Source: Ignavibacteriaceae bacterium (GTDB lineage Bacteria > Bacteroidota > Ignavibacteria > Ignavibacteriales > Ignavibacteriaceae). Taken from it: a stretch of 64,000 nt of DNA. The DNA is taken from contig JARLHC010000128.1 of the NCBI GenBank assembly GCA_031292455.1, positions 1 through 64,000 of the forward strand, given 5' to 3'. Below the pieces are notes generated by a model. It ran no database searches. It saw only the letters and a program-made list of their open reading frames with translations, and was not told the origin of the DNA. Positions 63,797 to 64,000 of the stretch are shown piece after piece. A program made the position numbers and the translations under genes. Numbering within the stretch: position 1 is the stretch's first letter; the number at the start of each line of letters is the position of its first letter.

Positions 63797-64000
63797 CTAT
63801 TTCCCGGCATCTTCATATTTCTTAATTAATTCTTTCTCAATCTGGATAAACTCCTTAAGTTCATTTTCAATCCTTTCCTTTTTTAGGGTAATATTCTTGG
63901 CATCGGCTTCGGCATCATTTACTATTTTCTTTGCCGTTATTTTTGCTTCACGTATTTCAAGCTCCGCTTCTTTATTTGCATCTTTTATCATGTCATCATA
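63797..64000 (-). CDS. DivIVA-like protein, C-terminal fragment
   Basis: The frame runs off the right edge of the window; 67 residues are visible, beginning YDDMIKDANKEAELEI. They form a charged coiled coil with REAKITAKKIVNDAEADAKNI and KKERIENELKEFIQIEKEL. This is the pattern of the DivIVA family C-terminus, whose members mark curved membranes or the division site. The ATG visible at 63991 is probably internal. It is the gene directly upstream of ileS, a common arrangement. Confidence 0.7.
   Translation of the reverse strand, partial: YDDMIKDANKEAELEIREAKITAKKIVNDAEADAKNITLKKERIENELKEFIQIEKELIKKYEDAGK

Noticed and set aside
1-64000. CRISPR arrays, insertion sequences, prophage or tRNA genes
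   Set aside because: No regularly spaced repeats, transposase or phage motifs, or tRNA-like TTCGA-loop sequences were found by eye. A covariance-model scan would be needed to exclude a tRNA fully.

Overview
The window looks like chromosome from an AT-rich Gram-negative member of the Fibrobacteres-Chlorobi-Bacteroidetes group, most likely Ignavibacteriota or a close relative. The evidence is a type IX secretion sorting domain of the NYPNPFNPSTTI kind on a secreted subtilase, a TonB-dependent receptor of the Bacteroidetes outer-membrane barrel type, LPS heptose genes, tandem lspA genes, a Bacteroidetes-style pheA-aminotransferase-tyrA-DAHP synthase/chorismate mutase operon, and frequent ATGA gene overlaps with few Shine-Dalgarno sites. 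The assignment to a phylum is inference. I saw no rRNA, tRNA, CRISPR array, insertion sequence or prophage, so this reads as ordinary chromosome.

Layout. 1-1262: the end of an unknown gene, then two receiver-only response regulators on the minus strand. 1570-5636: an aromatic amino acid operon controlled by a transcription attenuator with its own leader peptide (W/Y/Y/C/F/Y/F/Y run). 5734-9740 (minus): a Lys-rich exported protein, small membrane proteins, a PAP2-like enzyme, and methylmalonyl-CoA epimerase with the mutase catalytic subunit. 9859-12708: a type IX-secreted subtilase. 12712-15440 (minus): a molybdopterin cluster moeB-moaA-moaD-moaE, in which moeB seems to start at AUA. 15720-19433 (minus): metH. 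19519-21491: hldD, a very acidic small protein and a NUDIX hydrolase.

21610-36969 is a nearly complete tetrapyrrole locus: ccsA/hemX-like, hemA, hemC, a PepSY-like lipoprotein, a TetR-HemD fusion, hemE, hemN, hemG/hemY and hemB, with hemL about 4 kb further on. Together these cover glutamyl-tRNA to protoporphyrin IX. Ferrochelatase is not in the window. A heptosyltransferase, an MmcQ-like protein, a beta-CASP metallo-beta-lactamase and a BaiN-like flavoprotein are interspersed.

37345-48265 carries cstA, a BtpA-family protein, an exported NucA-type nuclease lipoprotein facing a NuiA-type nuclease inhibitor, a large BNR-repeat exported protein and RecD2. 48453-54414 has a third receiver-only regulator, an eRF1-domain-3-like protein, an exported protein, a TonB-dependent receptor, an exported nitroreductase, and an ECF sigma factor with a small membrane protein. 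54500-64000 (minus) holds an acyltransferase-like membrane protein and a housekeeping run: YgjP-like peptidase, cysS, rluD, two lspA copies, a histone-H1-tailed DksA-like protein, ileS and the end of a DivIVA-like protein.

The most interesting items are the attenuator at 1570-1705, the TetR-HemD fusion, the nuclease/inhibitor pair, the 17-base motif placed 54-55 bases upstream of two receiver-only paralogues, and the AUA start of moeB.
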